A stretch of DNA of 64,000 bases from Serratia bockelmannii (GCF_008011855.1 NZ_VOUX01000001.1:62001-126000), one strand, 5' to 3'; shown: positions 17,807 through 26,638, counted from the first letter of the stretch. Program-made: numbers and translations. Notes: generated from the letters alone by a model not told the origin.

Positions 17807-18811
17807 ATGGATTACCAAAACGTCTTTCAATTGACGGATCAGGAAAGAAACGAGTTATTTTCGGCATTAGATAAAATTGCTTACGATCCCGCCGGCGGTG
17901 ATGCGTATATTCACGCTATACGTTCGGCCATGATCACCCACTTACCCCACAGATTAAGCGCTGCATTAAGCCAGCAAAAGGCGTCAATCAAACCACGGCC
18001 TTATCTTATTTTAAAAAATGTGCCGGTGGATAAAGAAGTGTTCTTTTCCCCTTGTCCGAACCAATATACGCCTTCGGCCAAATCAGGGAATATCAGTGAA
18101 AACCTGTTGGTCGGCATCTCTTCGCTAATTGGTGAACCCTATTCGATGTATTTCGAAGGGAAAGAACTGATTAATAATCTGATCCCCAAACGCGAAGCCA
18201 AAAAAGAATATACCGGTCTGGGGTTCGATGTTGAATTGGATTTCCATATTGAAAATGCGGCCCTGAAACACCTGGAGCAGTTCAACGTCTCGCCGATGGG
18301 GTTGCTGTTAGCCGGCGTGCGCCGCGATCCGCACAGCCCGATGACGCGTATCTCCGATTCGCGTTTGGCTATCGCTCAACTGAGCCACGAGGACGTCGAA
18401 ACGCTGGCCAGCCCGCTGTACAGCATCAAGCTGCCATACCGTTGGCGCCAGTCCACGCAGGCCGGGCGCGAAGAAACCGCGCTGGTGCCGCTTATTTCGC
18501 AAAACCATGTTCTGCCGGATGTGAGCGCCGTTTTCTATCCCGGCATGATTGCCGCCAGCACGCCGCGAGCGGAAGCCGCGCTGGAGCGTTTCTACGGGCT
18601 GGTGAAAGAAAATGCCATCGGCATCGATATTTGCCCGGGCGATTTGGTGTATATCGATAACCGTTTTGCGCTGCATTCACGCGATAAATTCACGCCATCT
18701 TTCGATGAAAGAGATACGCCGTTGCGCTGGGTGCAACGCGTCTTCATTTCGGCAAGCTTGTGGAATCACCGCAACCTCAATCAGGTTGAAGAGCGCATTT
18801 TCTCGATTTAA
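17807..18811 (+). CDS. Clavaminate synthase-like (TauD-fold) Fe(II)/2OG oxygenase
   Basis: 334-residue oxygenase. Iron ligands His147 and Glu149 (DFHIENAAL, HxE type as in VioC, AsnO and CAS) and distal His290 (FALHSRDKF); Arg307 or Arg311 (LRWVQRVF) probably binds 2-oxoglutarate. HxE enzymes of this group beta- or gamma-hydroxylate free amino acids such as arginine, asparagine or lysine. The start at MDYQNVFQ is placed after AAGGAATGCTCAGG. An AEC exporter follows after 11 bases, so the product or a precursor is probably exported. The GC content here is lower than in the flanks, which hints at transfer. Confidence 0.83.
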   Translation: MDYQNVFQLTDQERNELFSALDKIAYDPAGGDAYIHAIRSAMITHLPHRLSAALSQQKASIKPRPYLILKNVPVDKEVFFSPCPNQYTPSAKSGNISENLLVGISSLIGEPYSMYFEGKELINNLIPKREAKKEYTGLGFDVELDFHIENAALKHLEQFNVSPMGLLLAGVRRDPHSPMTRISDSRLAIAQLSHEDVETLASPLYSIKLPYRWRQSTQAGREETALVPLISQNHVLPDVSAVFYPGMIAASTPRAEAALERFYGLVKENAIGIDICPGDLVYIDNRFALHSRDKFTPSFDERDTPLRWVQRVFISASLWNHRNLNQVEERIFSI

Positions 18812-18822
18812 GGTTATTATTC

Positions 18823-19740
18823 ATGCTGAACGTTTTTCTTTCTATATTGCCGATTTTTTTGTTAATCGTTCTGGGCTATTTGTCAAAGCTCTATGTTAAA
18901 GACGTTGCCGTATTTTGGGGCTTTTCAGACAAATTCGTTTATTACCTGTTTTTTCCGGCGCTGTTGATATTGGATATCAGCGAGGCGGATTTTAGCGGCG
19001 CGGACAGCTTTTATCCCGTTGTGGCGACCATAGTTTCCACGCTGGCCATCGCGTTGATTATTTTCGTTGGCAAATTGTTTTTCAATACGTCGGCCGATCT
19101 GTTTACCTCCATTTTTCAGGGCGGAGTCAGATATAACTCTTATGTATTCATCGCGCTGTCGCAATCGCTGTTCGGCAGCGAGGGGGTGGCGCTGTCCGGT
19201 TTCTTCGTGGCCTATATGATCATTCTGACCAACATCATGAGCGTGTTGGTGATGAACCATTACGGCACCGGCAGCAAGAAAAGCCTGAGCGGCGCGCTGC
19301 TGGCGCTGACGAAAAACCCGCTGATCATCGGCGCGTTGTTCGGGGTGCTGATGAACCTGTGCAACCTGCACATCACCGGCGCGCTTAAACAGCTGTTCGT
19401 ATATCTCTCCAACGCCGCCACGCCGCTGAGCCTGATGTCGGTCGGCGCAGGGTTGATCGTCAGCATGCATATTCGCAAGCTGGTTTCCATCTCTTATGCG
19501 ACCGTGCTGAAACTGGTGGCCATGCCGCTGATTACCATTGCGCTGGTGCACTATTTCGGCGCCACCGGCGTGCCGGCCAGCATCGCCATTCTCTACTCCG
19601 CCGTGCCTTGTGCCGGCAACGCCTATATCCTGGCGCGGCAAATGGGGGGCGATCATGAAGCGATGGCCTCCATCATCACCTGGACGACGCTGCTGTCGGT
19701 GATTACCGTCACCTTCATCCTGGGCAGCGTAGCGCTTTAA
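18823..19740 (+). CDS. AEC (auxin efflux carrier) family transporter
   Basis: 305-residue inner-membrane protein with about ten helices. Family marks include the N-terminal FLLIVLGYLSKLY, the QGGVRYNSYVFIAL segment and the C-terminal SAVPCAGNAYILARQMGGD. AEC carriers move organic acids, amino acids or auxin-like compounds, usually outward. Second gene of a two-gene operon with the oxygenase (11-base gap), which suggests export of a hydroxylated amino acid or related acid. A strong terminator follows. Confidence 0.88.
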   Translation: MLNVFLSILPIFLLIVLGYLSKLYVKDVAVFWGFSDKFVYYLFFPALLILDISEADFSGADSFYPVVATIVSTLAIALIIFVGKLFFNTSADLFTSIFQGGVRYNSYVFIALSQSLFGSEGVALSGFFVAYMIILTNIMSVLVMNHYGTGSKKSLSGALLALTKNPLIIGALFGVLMNLCNLHITGALKQLFVYLSNAATPLSLMSVGAGLIVSMHIRKLVSISYATVLKLVAMPLITIALVHYFGATGVPASIAILYSAVPCAGNAYILARQMGGDHEAMASIITWTTLLSVITVTFILGSVAL

Positions 19741-19747
19741 CGCCGGC

Positions 19748-19777
19748 GCCGGGCGGCAATCGCCCGCCCGGCATTTT
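19748..19777 (+). terminator. Intrinsic terminator after AEC transporter
   Basis: Nine-base perfect stem GCCGGGCGG/CCGCCCGGC with a seven-base loop followed by ATTTT. Confidence 0.8.
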
Positions 19778-19862
19778 CCGAGATCCTCCCATATCCTTTC
19801 ATGATGCTTTACCGCTATGCTAAACATAGAATGGCCCGTGAATATGAAAAGGATGAATCATT

Positions 19863-20783
19863 TTGGCAGGAAGTAGCTTACTTACCCTCATCGACGACAT
19901 TGCCTCGTTGCTGGACGATGTCTCGTTAATGAGCAAGATGGCGGCGAAAAAAACCGCCGGGGTGCTGGGGGACGATCTGGCGCTCAACGCGCAGCAGGTC
20001 ACCGGCGTTAAAGCCGACCGCGAGCTGCCGGTGGTGTGGAGCGTCGCCAAAGGCTCGCTGATCAACAAGGCGATCCTGGTGCCGCTGGCGCTGCTGATCA
20101 GCGCCTTCGCGCCCTGGGCGATTACGCCGCTGCTGATGGTGGGCGGCGCCTATCTGTGTTACGAAGGGTTCGAAAAGGTGTTTCACAGCCTGAGCCACGG
20201 CAAGGCGGCGCAGGAGGAAAAATCGGACGGGCCCGGCGCCAATGAGGACGCCGCGGCTTATGAGAAGCGCAAGGTGAAGGGGGCAATACGCACCGACTTC
20301 GTGCTGTCCGCCGAGATTATCGCCATTACCTTGGGCACCGTCGCCGGCGCCACCTTTAGCCAGCAGGTGATCGTCTTGTGCGGCATCGCCGTTGTGATGA
20401 CGCTCGGCGTGTACGGCATCGTCGCCGGCATCGTTCGGCTGGACGATCTGGGGCTGTATCTGAGCCGCAAACGCAGCGCAGTGGCGCGCTCCCTCGGCGG
20501 CGGCATCGTGCGCGCCGCGCCTTATCTGATGAAAACGCTGTCGATCGTCGGCACTGTTGCCATGTTTATGGTCGGCGGCGGCATCCTGACCCACGGCCTG
20601 CCGCCGGTGCATCACCTGTTCGAAGACTGGGCCTCGTACACCACCGTGGTGCCGACGTTTGGCCATCTTTTGCAGGGTGTGGTTCCGGCACTGCTGAACG
20701 TGGCATTCGGGCTGGTGGCCGGCGGCGTGGTGCTGGCGGTGGTGTCGGCGCTGGGCGCGGTACGCACGCGTTTCAAGGCATGA
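19863..20783 (+). CDS. yedI: DUF808 inner-membrane protein YedI
   Basis: 306-residue membrane protein that reads as an orthologue of E. coli Yed[20 protein letters not shown] at the start, [20 protein letters not shown], and [16 protein letters not shown]. The start is a TTG, supported by the AAAGGATGAATCAT ribosome-binding site and family alignment. About six transmembrane segments. Function unknown; a transport-like role has been suggested only by fold. Confidence 0.9.
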   Translation: MAGSSLLTLIDDIASLLDDVSLMSKMAAKKTAGVLGDDLALNAQQVTGVKADRELPVVWSVAKGSLINKAILVPLALLISAFAPWAITPLLMVGGAYLCYEGFEKVFHSLSHGKAAQEEKSDGPGANEDAAAYEKRKVKGAIRTDFVLSAEIIAITLGTVAGATFSQQVIVLCGIAVVMTLGVYGIVAGIVRLDDLGLYLSRKRSAVARSLGGGIVRAAPYLMKTLSIVGTVAMFMVGGGILTHGLPPVHHLFEDWASYTTVVPTFGHLLQGVVPALLNVAFGLVAGGVVLAVVSALGAVRTRFKA

Positions 20784-20825
20784 TGAAAAGTCTCGCCCCG
20801 GAAGGGGCGGGACGTATGAGACGGA

Positions 20826-20909
20826 TTAAAAGATCAGTTTGAGAACGCCGGTAATCGTCAACAAACCCACGATGAAGATGATGGCGACAATCCACAGAAT
20901 AATTTTCAT
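20826..20909 (-). CDS. yohP: Small inner-membrane protein YohP (27 aa)
   Basis: A 27-codon gene: MKIILWIVAIIFIVGLL..., a single hydrophobic helix ending LKLIF, closely matching E. coli YohP (27 aa). A GGGAGAAGTGA ribosome-binding site precedes the ATG. YohP in E. coli is a stress-linked single-span protein whose mRNA and protein reach the membrane without the usual co-translational route. It lies alone between yedI and a GNAT gene; a GGGGCG hairpin (20794-20809) sits between it and yedI. Confidence 0.9.
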   Translation of the reverse strand: MKIILWIVAIIFIVGLLTITGVLKLIF

Positions 20910-21012
20910 TCACTTCTCCCTTACCGGTTAGATGGCGTGCGCGATTGGCGCTAACTCAATGAAATCCCTCTTCACTATAGACGCTAACTTCCTATCGTGC
21001 GTCGCCATGCAT

Positions 21013-21552
21013 TCAAGGATGCCGATTGTCGCCGTCACCCAGCGCGCGCTGCATAATCTGCGTGTCACGCCATTCCCCCAGTTTGAACCCCACGGCCTTT
21101 AACGTTCCGGCGCTGGTAAAGCCGAGCGACTGGTGTAGCGCCAGCGAGCCGTGGTTGGCGGCGGAATCGCCGACGATCGCCAGCATCTGGCGCCAGGGGC
21201 CTTGCTCGCAGCGGGCGATCAGCGCGCTCAGCAGCGCCTTGCCGACGCCTTTCCCCTGTTGCCCTTCGGCGATATACACCGAGTCTTCTACGGTAAAGCG
21301 ATAGGCCGGCCGGGGGCGATATGCCGTGGCATAGCAGTAGCCCATAACACGGCCTTCGCTTTTCGCCACCAGCCAGGGCAACCCGGCTTCCCGCACCTTG
21401 CCTAGCCGCAGCTGCATTTCCGCCAAGGTCGGCGGCTGTTCTTCAAACGAGGCGGCACCGTACAGCACGTGGTGAGTGTAAATTTGCAGCACGGCGGCCA
21501 TATCGTCCGGCGTGGCATCGAGGAGGCTGAGTACGGGAGCGGAGAGCGTCAT
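21013..21552 (-). CDS. GNAT acetyltransferase, phosphinothricin/methionine-sulfoximine type
   Basis: 179 residues resembling MnaT/PAT: DATPDDMAAVLQIYTHHVLYGAASFEE, the acetyl-CoA loop EGQQGKGVGKALL, and GFTSAGTLKAVGFKLGEW. These enzymes acetylate phosphinothricin, methionine sulfoximine or sulfone, detoxifying glutamine-synthetase inhibitors. Family assignment is good; the true substrate is inferred. Transcribed alone, away from the AlbA-like gene. Confidence 0.85.
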   Translation of the reverse strand: MTLSAPVLSLLDATPDDMAAVLQIYTHHVLYGAASFEEQPPTLAEMQLRLGKVREAGLPWLVAKSEGRVMGYCYATAYRPRPAYRFTVEDSVYIAEGQQGKGVGKALLSALIARCEQGPWRQMLAIVGDSAANHGSLALHQSLGFTSAGTLKAVGFKLGEWRDTQIMQRALGDGDNRHP

Positions 21553-21664
21553 GGTAATGCCTGTTTACCTTGGAAATCAGCGGATAAACGCCATTATGCG
21601 CGCCGCTCGCCGCCGGGATAAATCGGGTTTTCTTATGGTGAGATAAGAAAATCCTATGAGCTAT

Positions 21665-22690
21665 TCAGCCGCGCATCAGCCGGGCCACGGCCTGGCGCAG
21701 ATAGGCCAGCAACGGCGGAGTCAGCCAGGTGCCCTCGGTCAGCGAGGGTTCCCGTTCCATCGCTTCACGGATCTTCATCTGCGTCGCCGGGTTGGTGCCG
21801 GCATAGGATTGGAACAGCGCCAGCCAATCGGCCGCCAATCGCACCGCCTCCGGCGAATCGGCAGGTATGCCGTCGTTCATTGCTTGATGGAATTGAGCGA
21901 TCAGAGCCGGCCACTCCTGCAGGCGGGTGAAATAGTGTTGACGCACATAGGCGTACTCTTCCACCGACAGGTATTTTTGATAGACAGCCAGCTTGGTTTC
22001 GGCAAAGGCGCGGGTGATGTAGTCCGTCATCGTCGGTGTAATGCCGGTCTGTTCGCGCATCGACGGTTCGTCGGCGTGCATGGCGTTCAGCCGGGTGAGA
22101 AAGGCCGGGTTGCCGGCGGTGTCGCGTTCCAGCATCAGCATCCAGCGGCGTGCCATCGCCTGAGCCTGTGGCGCCTGAGGTTCGATGCCTTCCGCCATCA
22201 GTTGTCCCACGCTGCTCACCAATGCAGCCCATTCCTGATTGCGGGTGGGATCAGCTTGGTAGAATGGTAGTTGCATCAGCTCATCGGCGGTAAAGTATTT
22301 ATCGTACATGGTCATTAACTCCAACGTAGTCAGCCAGTCGTTCAGTTCCGGTTCGTGCCCGGCGGAAAGTTGGGCATGCATGTGCTGCAGCCGGCCGCGC
22401 AATGCGGCGATCTGTGCCAACTGCTGCTCCAACATGGCGATCTGCTGCTCAATCACCGCCGGAAGCGCTGGCCCTGAACGCGCGAGAATTGCCCCGACTT
22501 CCGCCAGCGAAACGCCCATCCGGCGCAGCGCCTGGATGTGGTGCAAGCGGGTGATGTCAGCCCGGTTGTATAAACGATAACCGGCGTCGGAACGCGCAGA
22601 AGGGACCAGCAAACCAATGCTGTCATAGTGATGCAGTGTGCGAACGGTAATGCCGGAACGGCGCGCCAGTTCGCCGACTTTCAATAACAT
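21665..22690 (-). CDS. AlbA-like MerR regulator with tandem TipAS drug-binding domains
   Basis: 341 residues: MerR HTH (1-70, GITVRTLHHYDSIGLL), a coiled-coil linker to about 115, then two TipAS-like units (about 128-232, MYDKYFTADELMQLPFY; about 237-340, YQKYLSVEEYAYVRQHYF), each with matching EW, LNAMH/MEREP and GxTP/GTWLTP blocks. This duplicated layout is that of AlbA, the albicidin-binding protein of Klebsiella. An internal ATG at codon 128 (about 22309) follows TTGGAG at nine bases, so a short drug-binding form could be made, as with TipAL/TipAS. The start at 22690 follows GGGAGGAGCTACAT; the longer upstream frame is not family-like. Confidence 0.87.
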   Translation of the reverse strand: MLLKVGELARRSGITVRTLHHYDSIGLLVPSARSDAGYRLYNRADITRLHHIQALRRMGVSLAEVGAILARSGPALPAVIEQQIAMLEQQLAQIAALRGRLQHMHAQLSAGHEPELNDWLTTLELMTMYDKYFTADELMQLPFYQADPTRNQEWAALVSSVGQLMAEGIEPQAPQAQAMARRWMLMLERDTAGNPAFLTRLNAMHADEPSMREQTGITPTMTDYITRAFAETKLAVYQKYLSVEEYAYVRQHYFTRLQEWPALIAQFHQAMNDGIPADSPEAVRLAADWLALFQSYAGTNPATQMKIREAMEREPSLTEGTWLTPPLLAYLRQAVARLMRG

Positions 22691-22799
22691 ATGTAGCTCC
22701 TCCCTTGTGCGTGCCGGGATACTAAAGCCTGACGCCACGTAAGGGTCAAGAGCGGGAAGAAAAGATGACGTTTTAAAAATCGGTAGGCGCCAGAGAGGC

Positions 22800-22825
22800 A
22801 AAAGCCCAGCTGGATGGCTGGGCTT
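22800..22825 (-). terminator. Terminator downstream of MazF-like gene
   Basis: Nine-base stem AAGCCCAGC/GCTGGGCTT. On the minus strand it is followed by TTTT, as expected for ending the MazF-like transcript about 100 bases after its stop. Confidence 0.6.
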
Positions 22826-22923
22826 CGCAGGTCCCTGAAAGGGAGGGTATAGCATAAGGGCCTTTATCGGCTACGGCGACAATTTCACCTGATTTGTCTG
22901 TTTTGTCAACAACAGCGTACTGG

Positions 22924-23373
22924 TCAGAACAGCATATTTTTGGCATTGATCGACTTAATGACGGCGCGTTGTATGTCAGCAACAAGCTCGCGCGACAGAC
23001 ACTGGGTAAGAAAGTCTCTCTCTTTACGGGCTCTGTTCAGCCGTTGGCGGCTGACTTGCTGCACCAGATCGCCCTTTGCCCAGCGCGTTTGCGGATGAAA
23101 GAATCTCATATCTTCGATGAGTTCACGTGTGATTTCGATGTGCAATCCCAGTTCGATCTTGTTCGAATCTCTGGTGGTCGACAGCGGTACGATAATGCAG
23201 GCGTTGCCGTTAATTTTGCCGTTTAACACAACAACTAAACGGTTCTTCACCATTTCCGGTGGAATGTGGCCATCATAAAAGCCGGCTTCATGCGGTTGGC
23301 AGACTGATAGGGGATAGTTGCCATAGTTGCACTCGAGAATTTCCCCGACCTTGGGGGCAAATTTGATCGGCAT
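22924..23373 (-). CDS. PemK/MazF-family toxin-like protein without visible antitoxin
   Basis: 149 residues. The MazF/PemK barrel core is visible in PKVGEILECNYG, KNRLVVVLNGKINGNACIIVPLSTT and the C-terminal half. MazF toxins are mRNA endoribonucleases. No antitoxin gene lies within 150 bases on either side, and the protein is longer than plain MazF, which makes it a solo MazF-like protein of the YifN sort. Activity cannot be judged from sequence alone. AT content is slightly higher than in the neighbours. Confidence 0.78.
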   Translation of the reverse strand: MPIKFAPKVGEILECNYGNYPLSVCQPHEAGFYDGHIPPEMVKNRLVVVLNGKINGNACIIVPLSTTRDSNKIELGLHIEITRELIEDMRFFHPQTRWAKGDLVQQVSRQRLNRARKERDFLTQCLSRELVADIQRAVIKSINAKNMLF

Positions 23374-23525
23374 CGATACACTGCTTTGTTGTGAACAATC
23401 CGTGTTATGGAGGAATGAGCATGCGGGCGTTTTGCTTTTAGAGAAAGGTGTGGCGTAAGGAAACGGGGAATGAAAGTGAAATATTGCGGATTCGTGCGCA
23501 GAATCCGCCTTGATGGTGGCCGAAT

Positions 23526-24338
23526 TTACCAGCCTTTCACCGCGCCGCCGTTGAAGATTTTCTCGGCGGCTTTGGCGACTTCGTCCGACTCATAGGCCTT
23601 GATGAAGTTCTGTACGTTTGGCGCGTCCTTGTTGTCTTCGCGGGTGACGATGATGTTGGTGTACGGCGAGTCCTTATCCTCGATGAAGATGCCGTTTTTG
23701 GTCGGCGACAGGCCGGTCTGGTTGATGTAGGTGGTGCTGATGACGGCGACGGTGACTTTCGGATCGTCTAACACGTGCGGCAGCTGCGCACCTTCCAGCT
23801 CCATGATCTGGTAATGATGCGGGTTGGCGCTGATATCCAGCGCGGTGGGCAGCAACCCTTTGCCAGGCTTCAGGCTAATCAGCCCGGTTTTTTCCAGCAG
23901 CAGCAGGGCGCGCCCCAGGTTGGTCGGATCGAGCGGGATGGCGATCACCGCGCCGTCCGGCAGCTCTTTCAGCGATTTTATCTTTTTGGAGTAGCCGGCC
24001 ATCGGGAACACGAAGGTATTGCCGACCGCCACCAGCTTATAGCCGTGATCTTTGTTTTGCTGTTCGAGGAACGGGCGGTGCTGAAACACGTTGGCGTCCA
24101 GTTCGCCTTTGTCGGTGGCGTCGTTCGGCAGCAGCGAACCGCTGAAGCCGACCAGCTCGACCTCCAGCCCGTATTTCTCTTTCGCCACCTGCCTGGCGAC
24201 TTCCGCCACGTCCTGTTCCGCGCCGTTGATGACGCCGACTTTGATATGGTTTTGGTCGGTTTTTTGATCGCAGCCCTGAAGCGCCAATACAGCGGCGAAG
24301 GCCGCCGCCAGAGGGGTGATACGCCAGCGTAAGGTCAT
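23526..24338 (-). CDS. nlpA: MetQ/NlpA-family lipoprotein
   Basis: 270-residue lipoprotein with lipobox LALQGC (Cys23). The mature part is close to E. coli NlpA: HIKVGVINGAEQDVAEVA, VELVGFSGSLLPNDAT, ANVFQHRPFLEQ and AEKIFNGGAVKGW. NlpA is an inner-membrane-anchored methionine-binding lipoprotein and a weak helper of the MetNIQ importer. No metN or metI lies nearby, as with E. coli nlpA. Confidence 0.9.
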   Translation of the reverse strand: MTLRWRITPLAAAFAAVLALQGCDQKTDQNHIKVGVINGAEQDVAEVARQVAKEKYGLEVELVGFSGSLLPNDATDKGELDANVFQHRPFLEQQNKDHGYKLVAVGNTFVFPMAGYSKKIKSLKELPDGAVIAIPLDPTNLGRALLLLEKTGLISLKPGKGLLPTALDISANPHHYQIMELEGAQLPHVLDDPKVTVAVISTTYINQTGLSPTKNGIFIEDKDSPYTNIIVTREDNKDAPNVQNFIKAYESDEVAKAAEKIFNGGAVKGW

Positions 24339-24427
24339 CGAAGTCTCCCTGAAAAGAACAATAAAATCAGTTGGTTTTTGTCCTTACAGCTAAGCCTGAA
24401 CCGCCGGTGAAGTCAAACGCTCGTTCA

Positions 24428-24458
24428 GCATAAACGGCTATAGCTTATAGCCGTTATG
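24428..24458. terminator. Long dyad between DUF1460 gene and nlpA
   Basis: Near-perfect inverted repeat with core AACGGCTATA-GCT-TATAGCCGTT and flanking CATA/TATG pairs. It lies just after the DUF1460 stop on the minus strand. No U-run; terminator or operator of nlpA. Confidence 0.5.
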
Positions 24459-24467
24459 CGGCGGTGA

Positions 24468-25319
24468 TTATCGGCTGAGCGAACGCAGCACCACGATGCC
24501 CGGCGTAGCCATCACGTAATCCATAAAGGGTGAGTCGACGACCTGCATGTTGGCCTTGCGCGAGGAGGCGTTGCGCAGCACCGGGCCATGGTCGGTCATC
24601 ACGAAGATGCCGGTGTGGGTCACGTCCAGCCCGGCGAGGTTGGTGTAAATACCGATGTAGTCGCCGGTGCGCAGCTGGGCCAGCACCTTGTCGTCGACGT
24701 TGTCGCTGGGAATGTAGGTGACGCTGCGCTGCACGTTGGGCAAGCCGGGCAGGTAGCTGCTGCCGTCCGCCTTTTGATTGAGGTTTTTCACGAGGGTGAC
24801 GGCGTGCGGGCTGAGCTGGGCGGTGATGTCTTCGGCCACTTTTTTCGGCCGCTGCGCCCAGTCGGTGAAGAAGTGTTTGCGCTGCGGGAAGGCTATGTTG
24901 CCGTCGACGTAGCGAATGTCTACCAGGCGCTGAACGAACTCGGCTTCGCTGCGGGCGGTGCTGAGCGCTTCCACATAATCGATGTAGGTGAAGCAATCCA
25001 GTCCGCGGAAGTCGATCACCAGCTGCTCGGGCGTGTTCTGCGAACCGATCAGACGGTTGGCGAGATACGGCGTGCCGAGAAACTCGCGCGAAATCAAATC
25101 GACGGTGCGACCATGCGGCTGCGCGGCGGGCCAACCGGCGTGCAGCGCGAGGATCTCACGTAGCTTGCTGCGGGTGCTGGCGTCCATCTCCGGCTGCACG
25201 CCCGGCGGCGAAACGGTGACGTCGGTCGGCGGCGTCGCGGGGGAGACGGCGGTGGAGCGTTCGGCGCATCCGCTCATAGCGATAGCTAACATCAGTAAAA
25301 CAGCCTTGTTCTTGTTCAT
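24468..25319 (-). CDS. DUF1460 lipoprotein (NlpC/P60-like amidase fold)
   Basis: 283 residues with lipobox IAMSGC (Cys18). The DUF1460 domain holds GLDCFTYIDYVEAL (catalytic Cys region) and DVTHTGIFV (His region). Family members are cell-wall amidases that cleave muropeptide stems. The start at MNKNKAVLL is set by GGAGGGCCGT. Monocistronic; probably attached to the outer membrane. Confidence 0.83.
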   Translation of the reverse strand: MNKNKAVLLMLAIAMSGCAERSTAVSPATPPTDVTVSPPGVQPEMDASTRSKLREILALHAGWPAAQPHGRTVDLISREFLGTPYLANRLIGSQNTPEQLVIDFRGLDCFTYIDYVEALSTARSEAEFVQRLVDIRYVDGNIAFPQRKHFFTDWAQRPKKVAEDITAQLSPHAVTLVKNLNQKADGSSYLPGLPNVQRSVTYIPSDNVDDKVLAQLRTGDYIGIYTNLAGLDVTHTGIFVMTDHGPVLRNASSRKANMQVVDSPFMDYVMATPGIVVLRSLSR

Positions 25320-25423
25320 ACGGCCCTCCATGGGTGTCGCTGGCTTATCAGAGTAAGTGATAACAGTTCTCATCCGATGGTAGGGGTTAAAAAGTAAACA
25401 TCACCTCAATGGCAATCGATAAA

Positions 25424-25966
25424 TCAGTAACCGATTTCGCTATTGAACGGCAAATACCAGAACAGCGCGATTTCGTGATCGGCGATCTCCGGTTCGGCGC
25501 GGTACAGCAAACGGTCGATGCCGCCGAGGATAAACCCGTAATGCTGGTAACAGCGGCAGGCCGCCAGATTGTTGTTCTGCGTTTCGAGCATCATACCTGA
25601 GGTTTCCTGCTGCCGCGCCCACCGTTTGGCGCAGTCCAGCAGTGCCCCGGCGATGCCCTGACGGCGCGCATGAGCGCTGACGGCGATCTCGTCGATCAGG
25701 GTGTAACCGTTCCAGTTTTTGCTCAGCGTGATATGGCCAACGGCGTCGTTCTGACGATACGCCAGGAAGGTCACGCTGTCTTCGTTGGCGAACGGCGCCA
25801 AGGGATAGCGTTTGCGAAATGGCGCCACCGGGCGGGTTGGCCAGCTGTCGACCGGGCTGTCGAACTGCGGCAGAGCGTAACAGGCGATGGTGAAGCTGAA
25901 ATCGCCGCGCGTCAGATAATCGTCGGGCAGCGCCTCAATGGCCGCGATGCGGATGGCCGGGTTCAT
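25424..25966 (-). CDS. GNAT acetyltransferase, streptothricin-acetyltransferase-like
   Basis: 180 residues. The C-terminal half NWNGYTLIDEIAVSAHARRQGIAGALLD...MMLETQNNNLAACRCYQHYGF closely follows the streptothricin acetyltransferase (Sat) pattern, where the beta-lysine amine of streptothricin is acetylated. The start at 25966 overlaps the stop of the upstream acyltransferase (TAATG), so the pair forms an operon. An upstream in-frame extension is a reading-frame artefact. Actual resistance not proven; many chromosomal relatives have unknown substrates. Confidence 0.8.
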   Translation of the reverse strand: MNPAIRIAAIEALPDDYLTRGDFSFTIACYALPQFDSPVDSWPTRPVAPFRKRYPLAPFANEDSVTFLAYRQNDAVGHITLSKNWNGYTLIDEIAVSAHARRQGIAGALLDCAKRWARQQETSGMMLETQNNNLAACRCYQHYGFILGGIDRLLYRAEPEIADHEIALFWYLPFNSEIGY

Positions 25967-26433
25967 TACGGCAGCTCCCGCAGCAGACGCGCCGGGTTGC
26001 CGGCGTAGATCCCCTTGCGGGTGATGTCGCGGGTCACCACCGCCCCGGCGCCGATCACCGCGTCGTTGCAGATCTCTACCGCCAGGATCGTGGCGCCGGA
26101 GCCGATGGACACCCGATCGCCGATGCGCGTGCGCCCCCAACTGGCCGGATCGGCGTTGGGCGCGCCCTCTTTGAACAGATCGTTGGCGAAGGTGACGCCG
26201 TGGCCGACAAAGCACGCTTCGCCGAGGGTGACGTATTCGCAGATAAAGCTGTGCGACTGAATTTTACTGCGTGCGCCGATGCTGACGTGGCGCTGGATCT
26301 CGACGAACGGGCCGACGAAGACATCGTCGCCGAGCCGGCAGCCGTAAAGATTGCAGGGCTCGACAACGGTAACGTTGCGCCCGGCGTCGACGTCGACGAT
26401 CCCCGCCTGACGGGTGGTGATTACGGATGACAT
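25966..26433 (-). CDS. Hexapeptide-repeat (LbH) N-acyltransferase
   Basis: 155 residues with left-handed beta-helix repeats (CRLGDDVFVGPFVEIQRHVSIG; DAVIGAGAVVTRDI; GIYAGNPARLLREL). It resembles WlbB/QdtC-type sugar N-acyltransferases. Coupled to the Sat-like acetyltransferase through a TAATG overlap. The start at MSSVITTRQ follows GAGGAAGGTC. Substrate unknown; no polysaccharide cluster is nearby. Confidence 0.82.
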   Translation of the reverse strand: MSSVITTRQAGIVDVDAGRNVTVVEPCNLYGCRLGDDVFVGPFVEIQRHVSIGARSKIQSHSFICEYVTLGEACFVGHGVTFANDLFKEGAPNADPASWGRTRIGDRVSIGSGATILAVEICNDAVIGAGAVVTRDITRKGIYAGNPARLLRELP

Positions 26434-26522
26434 GACCTTCCTCGCAGCCTGGTTTTTATGGTGGGAGTATAAGACAAAGCGCTGGGGCGTTGCGCTTTCC
26501 GCACGTTTTTTCGCCGAAAGAC

Positions 26523-26638
26523 TATAATTAGTACAGGGGAGAGAGCCCCGTGGCCGCAATCCTCGCACGGGTAGCAGTCCGTCGGAGGTGTGAAATTCGT
26601 TCGCCGATCGCGGCCTACGGCGAGATAGGAGGTGTCTC
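26523..26638 (+). promoter_or_regulatory. Promoter and structured 5' leader of yohC
   Basis: TATAAT at 26523-26528 would start RNA near 26535. The leader then folds: GGGG-AGAGAG-CCCC (26536-26549); outer stem GGCCGC (26552-26557)/GCGGCC (26610-26615); inner stem UCCUC plus ACGG (26560-26570)/CCGU plus GGAGG (26579-26588). The 8-mer GGAGGTGT occurs twice, at 26584-26591 in the inner stem and at 26628-26635 as the Shine-Dalgarno region, so the UCCUC strand could pair with either. This suggests a translational switch. It matches no riboswitch class I know. Confidence 0.55.

Noticed and set aside
25967-26215. Long N-terminal extension of the Sat-like acetyltransferase
   Set aside because: Arg/Gly-rich shadow of the acyltransferase gene; a TAATG overlap and family alignment fix the start at 25966.
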